DNA from: Chionis minor
Taxonomy: Eukaryota; Chordata; Aves; Charadriiformes; Chionididae
NCBI GenBank assembly: GCA_013398295.1
Contig: VZSF01000873.1
Span: 744,001-808,000, forward strand
Reading direction: 5' to 3'
DNA: 64,000 nt
Below the pieces are notes generated by a model. That model had not been told where the DNA came from and did not search any database. It saw only the letters and a list, made by a program, of their open reading frames with translations. Of this stretch, positions 46,501 to 60,872 are shown in pieces. Each line of letters begins with the position of its first letter. Position 1 is the stretch's first letter. The position numbers and the translations under genes were made by a program.

Positions 46501-47854
46501 GAGGCTTTCCCCACAGCCCAGGGCTGTGCAAGTAATGTTTGTGCTGGTGACAGATAGAGAGGGGACAACACTGGAGAACACATCTGCATATTACGCTCAC
46601 ACCACCTGGCCAGTCTGCCTTGACAGCATCTCTGAAAAGACAGTTTCTAGCTGTGGGTGTCTTTGCAGGACCCTCAGAGGGTGCCTGGTAAAGCAAAATT
46701 TTGTGTTGGGGAGCAATGAGGTATGTGTTTGGTAGGGATTGGAAAGAAGATCCCTAACTCATTTCAGATGCTAATGTCGTTCAGCCAGTATTAGCCCAGG
46801 TCAGCAATGAACTCCTGACCAGGAGGGGAAAGACTCTGCTGCCCGTTTTCAATCCCCTGAGCTGCTCAATCCCATGATAATGTCATTTCTGAAACAGTGC
46901 CAATGGAGCATAAAAGCAGCAGGCAGGACAGAAGGCATCAAATGCTAATAGCCACTCCTTAACAGAAGAAGGAGTCTAATCCCGGGCTTTGAAAAGCACT
47001 CAGCCCCCGCGTGCTAAAAAGAGGTATGCCGGAGAGCTCTAGCCTGTGTGTGCCAGCGGACACGGGACAGCAGACGCACGTGTACCTGCAAATATACTTT
47101 TTCCAAGTGCATGAGGAAACCTTATGTTCCCAGGCTTTCCGAGGCACAATTAAACCAGACCTTTATTTCAAGGGCATTGCCAAATAAATGGCTTGTTTGA
47201 ACTCAACTCAATCAGGAATTGAAAACACGGAAAAGAAAATAGGAGCAAGCGACCGGATGAGGCTCTGCAAGAGAATTCAAGTCTGACAGATTTATGGAAA
47301 CCTTGTTTCCATCTGGATCAGTACTGCTGCCTCTAGAGCTCCAGCGGCAGCAATCAATGAAAACAATGCTAGCTCCGGCGGATGTCTGCACGCTTAAAAA
47401 AACCCCACGTATATGTGTTTTTACATAGAGGCTAAGTAAATAGAAGTGCAGAACAGGGGTGGCTTCCTTGTTCATTTGCCGCAGCAGGCATCCCACCCCA
47501 GGGGACATGGGACTCTGCTCTGATGTACAGCTGCGCTGGTGGGAGGAATCAAAAGAGCGATCTGATTTACTGAGTTATGAAACGGTGACATACTCTGCAT
47601 GAAAATGAAAGGAAATGTATCCGGGCAGGCAGCGAGAGCAAGGCGATGGGGGGTGGGTGGGAAAAGGCAACGTCATTAGATCTACGGTCATACAGTTGCA
47701 AAGTCAAATGGATTTACACGGCGGGTGAGGAGAAGTCTTGTCCCGCTGTTGTATAAATATCAAACAGGCTGTAACCCTATTACACTTAAACACCTGGTAG
47801 TGATTGGAGTCATGAAACGCACTACTGTCTCCATAAAATCCCTCTGGGAGGGGG
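43541..47854. other. Unique non-coding DNA
   Basis: I recognise no gene or repeat family. The longest frame, 46337..46735 (plus, 132 codons), has an opposing frame inside it and no domain. The stretch 47220..47820 has isolated CpGs and ATTA words and could contain constrained non-coding DNA, but nothing proves it. Confidence 0.5.
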
Positions 47855-47890
47855 GTGTGCGCGCCCGCACATATGCACACATATGTACAT
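47855..47890. repeat. Alternating purine-pyrimidine tract (Z-DNA-prone)
   Basis: GTGTGCGCGC, two out-of-phase Cs, then GCACATATGCACACATATGT and ACAT: almost perfect purine-pyrimidine alternation with a CG core and a nested CACATATG duplication. Such tracts favour Z-DNA under torsional stress. Confidence 0.7.
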
Positions 47891-50800
47891 CTGCGAATTA
47901 TTGATCTGCAGTAAATAACGGTGATGAGCCTAAATTTGAGTGTGGAACAAATTCTGATGATGTCAGTGGTGTAATAGGGAGAATAAAGCTGGAAAGGGTG
48001 GTCAAACTGCAGCTAAAAACGGGCATCGCCTGCACTCTTCCTTCATTTGCCCTCTTCTGAATCTAGCATCTGCAAGCTTCAAAGAGGAAGGAAATTTCAT
48101 TCTCACTGGCTGGACTGCTGAGTAAGAGGGAAAATCTGCAACTGAAGCAGAAAATAAAAAAAAAGAGGGTGGAACAGCTTGATTTCCAAGCAGTGCAAAA
48201 AATCAAGTTTTAGGAAAATGCTTCATCTTTACAGGGAAAAGCACTTCCTTTATCTAGATCTTTAATCGTGCCCCTGTTCCCCACCCTTGGCATCTGTTCA
48301 CGTCTTATCCTGCATAAAAGGAAGTGCTGCCTCTTCCATGAACACTTCCTTCTCCTGATTAATTCAACAGTGCATCCACAGCTTTCCCTAGAGTTTTTCC
48401 ATAGAAGCAGCCAAGCTAGGCTCAGAGATAACTAGTCTATCTCTTGCTCTGTATAAATCAGAAGCCGGACATCCACAGCCGAGTTAGACAGGCAGCCAAA
48501 TCTGACAGTAAACAAAGCACAGGGAATGATGCACCTAACACAAAACTTAGTATTATACTAAGTAAGAAGGTACCCGAGCATACATTTGTGTGGCATAATG
48601 CATTCAAGCTGTTACAAAATGCAAACCAAACCAAATGAACCCGAATGATTGATACCAATATGTCTGTCCAGTGATGGAGATGTTAAAACCTGTGACCTAT
48701 CCCTTGCCCAGTACTGGCAAGCAAATTTCAGTGGCGGCTGAAGGGGAGGCAAAAGCCGAGTGAGACGTACTGAACACAGTGCCTTCCTTTAAGAAAAAAG
48801 CAAGGTCGATGCTTACAGCTGGAGTTACAGCAGCCAAGCCGGGATCTGTTGATTTCTGTTGCATAATTGTTTGATAGGAGATTTTACACACCCTGGCACA
48901 GAAGGTAGCAGAGGTTCAACAGATGACAGAGTTACTTTGGGGTTTCAGAGTGCCAGGATGAACCTCTTGAGACGTTGGGCAACCAGCTCACGTCCACCAG
49001 GGCCTTTTTACTGGAAATAGTTGCAATTCTCTTCCTCAAAAGCATGTTGTGACGATGATAAGGCACAAATTGGGATACAATTATGGTTATGGAGGCCATA
49101 TGATAGGCAGGCACAAGAGATAGGCAGGCACCCAATATATCTCTCTAGCTTATATATATGGATCCCTGAGGGCAATGAGCATGAATAACTTATGAACTGT
49201 CAATGTATCTTCTCCATGAAGAGAAAATACCATAAGTTTGCCTCACTGTAACCTCCAAAGTCGATATTCGTGTGCACACAGATGGTCTAGTTCGTAATGG
49301 GGAAAATTAGCTTGTAGGTGCACGTGTGACAGTGGAAAAAGTTAAAGTATGGGGATAGGAAAATAGGAATCCTCACCTGTATTTCAAGTGGGAGAAGAAG
49401 CTTAGATTCCTTATTTTGAACTGCTTTACAGTGCTGCAAGACACAGCCTTAGGAATGTCTGTCCTGAAAGTGAATCCAGGTAAATGTGTCACAGCAACAT
49501 GTGCATACAAACACAGATGCAGATGCAAAACTTACAGGAAAGGAGGAAGATAATCCATATTTTTGAAGTGTCCCTCTTCCTCTCTTCCACAATTGTATTT
49601 TCATATGGTAGTTTTGCAGCCACCTAAATCAAACTGGGCAGGACCTAAGGCTCTAAGATAACAAAAGTGGAACAAAAACATATGAACGCACATGCAAATG
49701 CTACAGTAAGTCGCATATGTTTTAGATACTGCTGAGATCATATGTTGATATGAACTAACACAAACCTCTGCTTTTCATCATAGATTGTACTTGCTACATA
49801 TAGGTAATCTATATAAAAATATGGCATGGTTTAGGTCTATGTGAAACACATGTCATTTGCACATGGCAAATATTCAGAAAGGGGAAAGGTTAAAGACAGA
49901 ACATACATGGAATCACCGCTACAAAATGGTTTTCCCTTTGCAGCAGCCTCGCTTGCTTTCCCCTCATCTGGCAGAGCACATCATGTTCTGCTACTCATGT
50001 AATATTTCAGTTGCTTTTTTTAAAAGTGTATTTACTTATTAATAATTGGCTATAGGGCATAGGGCAGCCACATTTCTCCCGGAAGTCTGGGAACAGAAAA
50101 GATTGGGGCAAATCACAAAGCAGGGAGTCGCTAACTAAGGGAGGGAGGAAATACAGATTCATGACAGCAGCACTGTTTCCTTACACAAGGCTGAACCCTG
50201 CCCTCCTCATTCCGTTGAGCCTAGCGAGTAGGACTTGGCTGATACTCTTGCTCCAAGAAAGATTTTTTTTTCTTCTCTGCATGCTGGAGAATATCAGTGG
50301 AATAACCTGAGTTGATCGCAAACAGAATTTAGATTCCAGATCCAAACAGCTCCAACCTCTCGTAGGTATCCGAATCTGGCTCCAAATTGTTCACAGTTGT
50401 CTGTGCTGTAGTCAGAGTACTATAATGAAACAGAATTGTTTGAAGAGGTTTGTATGGAATACAGCTCCACGCAGATCTGTAAAATCAAAATGCTTTACAA
50501 AGTCACGTGAATTTTTAAAATTACAATTAGGAAGAAGCACAAGAAAATATGAGACAGTCTCCAAGGAAGCTGCTTAGACATCTTTAAGGAAAGGGTTGTC
50601 TTCAGACATCCTGAATATTCGTTCTGAAAGACCTTGTATTTCTTGGGTTTTCTTGCTTTGCAGAAAAACATTAAATCTCAAAATCCTTAGTGAAACAGCA
50701 TATGCATCTGCTAGCCACTTCTAAGCAAGAAAAAAAATACTGCAAAAAACACATTTGTGCTTACTTACATAATACACAAAACTCTTGGAACTCAGAAAAA

Positions 50801-52385
50801 GATAAATTAATGTGACACTACTGGAATTAAATGAAAGTTCATTTACTGCTTTGAAGTTAGTAAGAGGTTACATGCATTTTTTTTTAGCTGAGGTTACGTT
50901 ACATAAAACCATATTAAAACATTACTTCAAATACTCATTTTTTATTTAGGAGAGATGGAGATAGGCCTCCTGAAAGCAATATGTGGAAAAACAGTTTTCC
51001 CAAATATCATGCTCAAACAATTCCAATTGCGTTTTCCTATTCCCTACTATTCAGCTAGGTCAGCTTACAAACAGATATATAGTGTATGTGACAACATTTT
51101 AGACTCCTTTCAAAATCCTTTAAAAAATACACCTAGAACTCTGAGCCTAAGCCCCAACGTTTGCTTACTATACCCTGTTCGTTCTTCAAAAATAATTTTT
51201 TACTCAATGAGCAGGCAGGGACAGATGCACAGCTAGTGTAAAACAGCACTCTTTCCACGATCTCCAGTCATGCTCATTTTTTGGCACCCCAAAACGGTTC
51301 TAGTGGAGGAAAAAGGCCCAAGTATTGGCAATTTCAGTCTATTGACAGTAGGGTTTGCTTTTCGTAGCTACCTTTTCCAGACTCTTTCGAAGCAGTTCAC
51401 AGTTCTAGGGATCAGCAGACCACAGGCTGAAAACCACATTTCAGTAGACCTGCACCAATTTCCAGCAGACTGAACCCCCAGGTTTTAAAGCTGGCCAATG
51501 GCAACCAAATTAAATAGCTGAACAGGAAGCACCGCAGGAGGATTGCACAGCCGGTGCACGGTGGGCTCTGCCCAGCTCAGGTTTATTTTGGAAGGGTGGA
51601 ACGCTGTTCCACTGCTCTTCTTGCCTGGGGCAATAAAAAGTTCCTGCAAAAGTTCCTGAAGCTTTAATTTAAAATGAATTTGAGGTGTAGTCGTTTCTGG
51701 CTCACACTAATGCCTACCAGCTCCAACAGGGTTGCAATAAGTGGCCCAAATAAGGTAATGGTCTTAAGTTTATTGCACTTCGTGCTGTGAAGACGGCCTT
51801 TGAAGGCACCAGCCAAGCATGCCACAATGCTGAGGCTGCATGAGAGCAACTGAAATGACAGTCACGTCTGGAGCAAAGCAAGAGACCCTCTCACTGCCAT
51901 AAAGCTGCAGAAAAAGCAGTGGCTGCAGCGTTCGCTGATGAGTTAACAGTCAGGGTGATGGGTACGAGACCCACACTTTCCTCTCCCCTCTGTTTTCCCA
52001 TGTGCAGCCCCTGCTGGCTGAGGTCTAGTGTACCATATCACTCACAGCTTCTTCTTGTTACCAGTTTCAGCGGTTCCCCTCTGGTCCTGCCTAAATCTCA
52101 TGGCCAGGTCTGGTTTCACAGCGTTATTCTCTGTTTCCTCCCGCATCCTTCCTCCCTTTTACCTGGCTCTGGCTCCAGTCTGGCATTTGGCCCACCCTGG
52201 TTTGAGGCAGCAAAACTCACGTTTGCTCACACTTGACTGCTCTTGGAGGGTGCATGGCCAGTCTTCAAGGAGGACCTAAAGTGTCTTGAGGGGAGACATG
52301 AATCAGGAAGAAGCTAGAGCAGGAACAAATGACCAGAGAAAGAGAATGCAAACTGAAAAGGTGAAGATGATGACCTTTGCCTTCA
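47891..52385. other. Unique non-coding DNA
   Basis: No gene is recognised. A 13-bp direct repeat GATAGGCAGGCAC lies at about 49103 and again at 49120. T8-9 runs lie near 50264..50271 and 50877..50884. Frames at 50955..51236 and 51919..52236 have no domain. Confidence 0.5.
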
Positions 52386-52409
52386 CCTTCTGCCATCTTT
52401 GGCAGAAGG
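52386..52409. repeat. Perfect 10-bp hairpin
   Basis: Arms CCTTCTGCCA and TGGCAGAAGG flank a TCTT tetraloop. The symmetry is exact. It could form an RNA hairpin if transcribed, but the arms are too short for a microRNA precursor and no longer pairing is obvious. Confidence 0.8.
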
Positions 52410-55400
52410 AGATCTGCCTGCAAGAAAGGTATGGGAAAAGCCATTATTCGAGGGAGTAGAGCAGTAGCACTAATGTCTGCCCTATCCAGAGGGGAGAGGT
52501 TTGATGGGATAGGGAAGGAGACACCTGGCTAGGGAGGAGGCAGAGAGGCAGGAGGGGTGACCTGACAAGGGAGAGAGGGGTCTATGCATGGAAAGCAGCA
52601 GTACTAATTAATGGGAAACCATGGCCAGGAAGGAATGGCACGGGGTGTGGGTTGTGTTTGTGCTGGAGCAAGTGGTACATGAGAGGGGGAAAAGCAGCCA
52701 GCCTTTTCAGCCCTGTGCAATATGGAAGGATTTCCTAGTAATAGCACAAATTCAGGAGACAAATACCTCACCATTATTCTAGCATTTTTCACACCCAAGA
52801 GGATCTTTAGCTGTGGACCGGCAGTGGCACGGACTCTCACTTTTTGATTAATCTTTTATACCATCTGCTCTACCTCCACCTATCCATCATCTTGCTGCCC
52901 GAGTGATGATTACTTCAGAGTGCAAATCACCTAACATCATTCTGGCTGATAAATTATATATGAAGGACAGGACATGGTGAGTAAGACTGAACCCAGCGAC
53001 ATCGGTTTAAGTCTGGGGATAAGCACGGGTGCTCAGATACCCTAATGCCTGGCACACTTGAAAACAGGCAGATTAGATTAGATGGACAGGCTCCAGTGGA
53101 GCTAGTCCAGGTTTACACAGGTGTAAGTGAGATCAGAATTGGCCTTCAGTCTGTGGAAAAACTTTACCGGTTTATGAAAGGAAATTTCAAGGACACAGAA
53201 AAGAGCCTAACCTTAATTAATCACATAGAAAATACTGAAAATATGGATAAACCAGCAACGTTGGCAGCTTCTCTCTACACTAGTATTATCTCTGAGGTAT
53301 ACACCTGCTTGGCAGCTACCAATGTTGCTTAATCACCTTTCTATCTGGGGAAAAAAAATCTACTTAATTTGTTTTGGTTTTTCTGAATACCTGAATAAAT
53401 GAAAAAAAACGTGTGAAAGAATAGCTTGAGCTGAACTGCAGGCCGAGTGAAGGGAATTGCTGACAAGAATCACTGAAGATGGGTCCTTGCACAGCAGTGA
53501 TGAATGACACCCCTTCCTGGCTGTCTGCAGAGAGGGCTGGTGAGCGATGCTGTGGGCAGCAGACACTGGCTGGAGGTGAGTACCCACAGCGTGGACTCCA
53601 CAGACATTGTGGGCTTTTGTCTAGAAGGTGAAGATGATAACAGGAGATACTCTGCTGTGGTTTTTTATCCTCTTGCCATCACCCAAAGCCCAAATGCAGA
53701 GGTAAAGGATGGAACTGGAGAATCAGAAAGAGGACTGAACAAGGTTGTTACCATTCCTAATGCCTCTGATTCTGCACCAAGACACAGGCAACTTTGACAA
53801 AGCCTGACAAGGTGTTTCTCCCCTTGCTTTGTGAGTTCTCCACATGTCAAGGCTAACCTTTATTTTGTTTTAAATACTTTCTAGCCTTTTTTTTCTCCTT
53901 TGGAAATAACCTACAGAGTGTAAAACCAATTATGGAGGATGAAAATTATCATTATAATGTTCCCCAGAGATGCGAAATAAAGCACACTCTCCGCTGTCAC
54001 CACCTGCAGCTGACCCCTGAGGCCAGTGGAAGGCTCACCAAGGGCAGACAACCCATTACACACCACAGGGAGCCAGGCAACAGCATTTTCTACTGGGGAT
54101 GTGGGGCCACAGCAAGCTTCCACCCAGCTGGGTGCAGGTGGCTGGGCTGGTCCCTCAATTGTTATCTGTGCATGGCTGGCTGAGCGAGTTGGTAGCTCAA
54201 GAGGTTTTCAGAGCCTGTGTTGACTCTATTGTCTTCAGGCAGCATCTATCACTAGAGCAAGTAACACACCTTTTGCCACTTAACCTACAAACTACAGCTA
54301 TGCATTGCGGCAGATCGCAGACTTACTGACCCACTGGGAACCACAGCTTGTCCTCAATGTTATAGCACATTTTCCTACCAACACTGGCTAGGGGAAGTGA
54401 CCAGACCTGCCAGACGGTCTGTAAAGTCACATGCCATAAAATACGTAATCAAACCCGACATCCCTTTCAGGGCTCTGGCTCAGTGTGAGAGTGTAACGTC
54501 TGGAGCAGATGCAGGAGAGCTGCACCTCTCTGCGTTGCCCTGTCTACCTCCTGGAGGAAGCTACAGACTGCAAGGGACTAACACTAACACTCGGGGATAA
54601 ACTCTACCAGGGACTAAGGAACAGTGTTAGACTTACCCCTTTCAGTTCTTTGCCTCAAAATTGACTCGTTACAAATAAATATTAACAAAAGAAAGAGAAA
54701 GGCATAAAACCTTCACAGTCCCCCTTTCCTCTCTAACCCAAGAGCAGAGCTCACCTCCACCCATGCAGCTCTCCCACCGGGAAAAGGATAAAAGGAAGAG
54801 CACATCGCAGCTGTGACCACATCATTTAATGCATTAATAGAAGAGGTTCAGATGAGTCGGAGCTCTGAGAGGTACCTAGAAATGCATTCTGGAAGGGAGC
54901 AATAGTCACACAGTCACTGTGCTTGAGTAACGAACCACTTTTGGGGGGGAGCGGTGGGAAAGGAATCTTGAAATTAAGCTAGTTATTCAAAACACCATAT
55001 CCTTCAGAACTCAAGGCTGGTACAAAACAAGGGGAGGAAGGACCCACCAGGGTGATGGGACTTATTTCTGCTTCTCCTGAAATTAAAGACGCATCCCTGG
55101 ATGCCTGCACTCTGGCATTACGCTTGCCTAAGAAGGAAAAGTCCGTGTTCAGGGATGCTCTGACAACAGTGGGAGTCCATTTTATACCGCTCTGATAGAA
55201 CAAGGGAGGCTTTCTATGTCTAATCACATGGGAGAGATCTGTTCTTACATCCTGAAATGCTTCAAATAGTAGTTGCTTCTAATGGGATGTACACTGGGTA
55301 CAATTAATGTCTCTGATTGCAACACTTCAGTGAAACCCCCCTCCAAGCTCAACTTGTGCCATTTAGAAGAGAGCTATGAATAAGAAATAAAAACAAGTAG

Positions 55401-56900
55401 ATGCTTTCTTCTAATTGTCTTACTACTGCCCTCAGTAAAATGTTGAAACTAAAATATGTCAACAATATTTCTATCTGAACATCAGGCTCGTATTTTCCTG
55501 AATAATTGAAACCAGCATATCTGAAAATATTCAAAATAAGGGAAACACATTTCAAATTTTGCAGTAGATGAAGTTCTCAATCTATTTTTCTTTTAAATAC
55601 CACTCAGATGGTTTTATTTTTCCTACTGAAGAAAAGAATACGGACTTCATTATTTAAGCTTCTGGTATCCAAAACTACCATAAAGAGTCAGCTGCTAAGG
55701 ACTTGCATTGCCAGTGGTTTGGGACCTTAGCCAAAATCACAGATTGCCAAACCAAATCTAGCCCTGCACAGGACAGAATGGAATGGTGCACTTTAAGAAA
55801 ACATGTTGGTCTTTCATTGCATAAAATGAAAAAAAAAAAACCCACCAAAACATTCCTGAATCACAAACTTGAGAAACTTCAAGGCAGGGAGGCTTGAACA
55901 CTGTTTGGAGGGAGGGAATGTTAGCAGATTTTCTGATATCAAATGTTTGTATGGGACATGGATTGCTAGGCCCATTAGGTTTAGCATTCTTTCCTCTACT
56001 TGTTTGTAGCTATACGTAGGGTAAACTTCCTCAAAGCCTACACTTTAATAGGAAAAATGCCAATATCAATCAAGTTATGGGGGCATCAGAGAGAGACGCT
56101 ATCGATGGGGTTTTCCAGCTTGCTCCTGTTTACTGAGAATAACCCATGGCATCCGAGTGCCTTCCTCAAGACATCGGTCTTTTTCCAGGCCTCTGGGAAG
56201 GATGAAGCTTGCCTGTGGGAACACTTTCTTTTTGAGAATAGTACTGCTATCGGAGTACCTGCTGAAGGATGGAGTCGGAGATTTGTTCATTGAGTGCTTG
56301 ATCTGGCACGGGTATAAATAATTTCATTTTGCCTGACAGTGTCCTGTGGCCATGGCCTGGCTCTTGTAGATACTCGTCTTCTCCTTCTTGCTGACAGCTT
56401 TATTCTTCCAGCAAAGTAGAAGTGGCCATCGCCAGTGAAGGAGCAGTGACCTCTCAGGTGGCTGGGATCAGCACCAGCCAGACTAAGACAGACAAGTGCT
56501 GTTTGCTTCCCCCTCACACGGGACCCATTCTCCGGAGTCCCAGGCACTGAATTAGCAGAGACCTCATCTTTCACTTCATGTTGTCTAATGCAAGATCAGT
56601 GGGGCATAAGGTTTCTATTATCTGTGTTTTAATAATGGATGAACCTCCCCTCCTCCTGCTCCAAAAAGCCCTACATATAACCCCGCTCTAGACAGATGAC
56701 ACAGCTGGTCCTTTGTTTGCTCAGCTCCTTCCAGATGGGTACCCTGTGCCACCTGAGCTGGCTAGGCTCAGGGAACTTTTTGTTACTTGCATTTGATTTC
56801 AGACACTGGAAGCTTCCTCTTCTGAGCTCAGCTTTATTTAGGGGTGTTTGTTTTGCATTTGTGTCAGCCCTGAGGATGACCAGGACAGAAAAAGTGTGCT
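52410..56900. other. Unique non-coding DNA
   Basis: I recognise no gene or repeat. Frames at 53045..53332, 53504..53797, 56000..56293 (plus) and 56287..56574 (minus, with an Arg run) have no known domain. Confidence 0.5.
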
Positions 56901-59900
56901 CCTGAAGCCCTGCATTTTCAACTACACTACCCCAATTACCACTTACTTATTGACCAACTATCAAGGACACCAGGGAGTAGTATTATTCTGGGTGACAAAA
57001 GTCCATTGAGACAACAGGTCCTCAAATTTGGATCTCCAAATCTGGCTTGATTCTACTTATTTCCTGCCAGATTGCAGAAGGATGAACACTGAAGCTGCTA
57101 TTCTGAAGGGCTGGTCACCCTTTATGACTCATTTTATCAGGACCAGGACACTCTCTCCCATGATATAGTTAATTTGGAAGTCCAGGTTATTAGCATAGTG
57201 TTAAAGAAATGCTAGAAACCATTGAGCAATTCATCATTATTTCATAAAAGTATTGCAGTAACAAAGAAAATTGTGTGCAAATTTGTAGCTGAAGAAGAAA
57301 AAAATCAAACTCAAACCAGGTACAGAAGCATAGAGAATTATCATAGAAGGGTTAAGGTTGGCCTGTGGAGAATGAGTGAGAATGGTGAGGTGGGAAAGCA
57401 CCAGAAGGAACGACAGAAGGTTTTGCTGGCACCCGGCTCTGCAGGTCATCAAAATCATAGCACATCCACATGCAGCTTCTGAGGAGACCCAGGTAGAGGA
57501 AACAATGGACTACCTAAAAAGAGGGGCAGCAATTAAGAGGTGATGATAACTAAGATGAAGAACAGGGTTGGAGCTTTTAGACACCCAGACACAGAGATGA
57601 AAGACTGTGAGTAAACCCTCATGACTCACAGACATAGGAAAGGATGGAGAAATGAAAATACCTATTCATTGTAAGCTCCTGAAGAGTTCAAAAGGCTTGT
57701 GAATATGTGAGTAGGGGAGTGTGAGCAAGTGAAATCAGTTTGTTTTACAGTAAAACCACCTTCCTCTTCTCTGAAGTCTAACCTCCAGCTTTGCTACAAT
57801 TGCAAGGCCGTTTGCCACAGAACAGCAGCTAATACACTTGATGCTAAGGCAAAACTCAAGATAGATGATGTGTTGCATTGGGGATGTTTACAAAACCACT
57901 TCTGAATGCTTAGAGCTTTTTCAGGTATCTGTGCCGTATAACTTATACCAACCCCCACCACTTACAATTTCTAGGAAGAAAACCCCAACATACATGCATA
58001 AAGCATATATGGATGTCGCAGTCTTCAACTGACATAGAAACCTAACAGGGAATACAAAAGGTGGTTCTGTTCCTTCTGCCGACCATTGCTGGTGTTGTAC
58101 CACCCTCCTGGTTTAGCACCAGGTGGACAGTGTTATGCAGTACTAAAAATACCTTCTGCCTTCAGATCAAGGTGAGGACTTCATCATTTCTTGATTATGC
58201 TTGATGGGACTGAGCCGTGAACTTCAACATTTTGAGGCTCCAAATTCACTTCTTTAGCTTGTGCTGTGCATCACTTAAGCAAAACCACTTTGATTGCTGT
58301 CCTAACAGCTGTGGATTTCTACTTCTTTTCCTGGGGAAAGAACCAGAACATTTTCTACTTAACAGTTCATCCCAAAAACACAAATAAAACTCATTTATTT
58401 CATTCAGAAATGTCAGTCAAGAAAAGAATTATAGACCTGTCTTGTTTTCAAATACGATCTGTACGACAGAGGATTAATCAGTAGCCTACCATTCCCAAAG
58501 CACATTGCAGAAATCATGTCCAATTTTCCAACTCTCAGGCAAAAAAAAATCGTACACAGTCAAATTTAATAGTGAAATGGCTGTACTTATCTCTACCAAA
58601 CAAGATTATATTATCAGAACAACTCAGAGAGGACAGAAATTGAACTCCTCTCAAGCAAAGCAGGACAGAAGGGAAATGGCACGTGGCCAGCAGGAGATGT
58701 TACAGCCTTATTCCATCTGCACTCAAGAAAGTGACCTCCTTCCCTAGGACGCTGGATGTGTCCCACAGAGACTGTCAACAATAAAGTCTAGACAGAAATC
58801 CTCCCTCTTTAATTCCCAGAGCTTCAATTTGCAACGAAGCAAATGGTGACAACTATTGGATAAATGGTAAGATGGCTCTAGTATAAAGTGCAAACTCAGG
58901 TTGTTCCCCCCCACCTTCTGCTGGAAAACCCCACACATCTGTTCAGAGGGAATTAAAAACTTCAGCTGTCTGTTACAGCTGAAGGCATAGCACCTTGTTT
59001 CTCTGGCATATGCCGGTACCTACAATCCACTGTGCTGGAAGAGGCCAGACACAGTTTACATCTCTAGCAGCAGGGCTACCCCTAAAACGGTGGAAGTACG
59101 GAGACATTTTAATAGAACAATAAAAGCCAATAACACACAAAAAGTATAGCACTTCACTCAAAGAGAACCAATGATGCATAGGTAAAGAAACATCCGTGCT
59201 GGTTCTCAAAGCAAATCAACTGCAAATACATTTAGAGGTAAAATCAAGCGGACATGTTACATTCACTTATTTAGCAGTGGAAGTTACTGAGAATTGTATA
59301 TACATTTCAATTGGTTTTCCTTTGTGTGCTTTCACGAGATGGGGCCATGCTCGGCAGTTGGATATCAGTGGCTGAACAAGCTCTTCACCCATTTCTCTAT
59401 CCACCCACCTTGAACAGCTAAGTAGGTTCAAGTTTTCACTTTGTCCAGTCAAATGAGGCTAGCCAAAAAATTTTACAATGACAAACCAGAGCAGGGATCT
59501 TTTTTGGTTTTATTCATTATTTTTCTTTCAGTAGCAAATGACATATAAAAAGTCTTGTCTTATATTTTGTTGCCTGTACACTGTAACATAAGTTCAAGGG
59601 GAAGATGCAGTTATTATTAAGAGGCTTATTGAGGAAAATACTTAAGGTTTGTCTCCCTGTGAAGAGGTGCTGAGTTAAAAGTTTAATGGAGGCATTCTCA
59701 CAAGTGAGACAAAAGTTAGTGGTACAGTCAATCATAAATCCAGATTTACCTATTTTCATCTAAGGGAATGAGCAGGTAGGTTTGATCATCTTTTTATTTA
59801 TCACTGCATTATCAAATCGGTTGAATTTGTCTGTGTCTCACAGGAGAGACATCTTGCTCTAATGTTGCAGAACTAACTACCTACAAAATTGACTTAGAAA

Positions 59901-60872
59901 TATCAGATGCTTGGAATCCATAAATTCTGAGCATTTATACAAGTCAGCTAGTGCCAAAGCCAAATTACTAAGTTGGAAATTTTTTTCCCCAGGTGATCAC
60001 TTAAGCCCCAACTCTTCAGGCTTTGCCTACATGTTTTGGCACATCAATGGGTTCAGATAAAAATAAGTGTAATGATCAGGCTTTTTGTGGTTAGACTTAA
60101 CTCCAAGAATCCCAATATCATCTTACATTTGCTGTAGGCTTGGTTTTGTTACTCCAGATGTCTTTCCAGTGCAGGGATAGAGGACAACTACCTAGAAATT
60201 TTTTTTAAGAGGTGCCTGACTCGTAAGTTAATGGAAATCCTCTTAAACAGGTACTGTAGTCGGTTCGTTCTTTCCTTAGCAGTCAAGGAAAAGGAGGACA
60301 ACTTCTCGATGCTCACAGCCTCGCTCAATACAGTACAACTCTCTACAAAGTCTATGGGAGTTATGAGCGTGCAATAATTACATGGCTGGGACTTTATAAA
60401 AAGACCAATAGCATTAGTAAAACAGCAAGGCTAATTTGCTATTCAGGGATTTTTTTCCTAAGTCATATTTAATTACTATCCTTGTTTCCTTACCCACCAT
60501 CTTTTCCCCCCCTTCTTCTCTGAAGAGCTGTGGAATTTCGACACTAAAGGAGAAGCTGATTATGTTGCACACTGGCACCGAGCTGTCCAGGCTACACACA
60601 AAAGATCATGAATAGGCAGGCGTGTACTTGCTCTAAATATAGTTCAGACGCTACTTAGGCATTTAGAATCAAAGATCTGCTACTAGCAACAAGTCCTCCA
60701 AAAGTGTGCGATTTGGCATGCCTGGAGCTGTTAAGTGGATGCAGGCAAAAAACTGCTGAAGTTATGGAGAAAGAATATGAAGGGTGCTAATTGCCATCTG
60801 CCAATGCCTCAGAAAAAAAGTCCTTGCGATAGACTTTCAGCATGGGAAAATGTAATAGTAGCAACAAAGTGC
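56901..60872. other. Unique AT-rich non-coding DNA
   Basis: No gene or known repeat is recognised; open frames are all 86 codons or fewer. Confidence 0.5.

Noticed and set aside
56287..56574. Arg-rich 95-codon minus frame as a small basic protein gene
   Set aside because: No family resemblance and no supporting context; the Arg run comes from a CTT/CTC-rich stretch.
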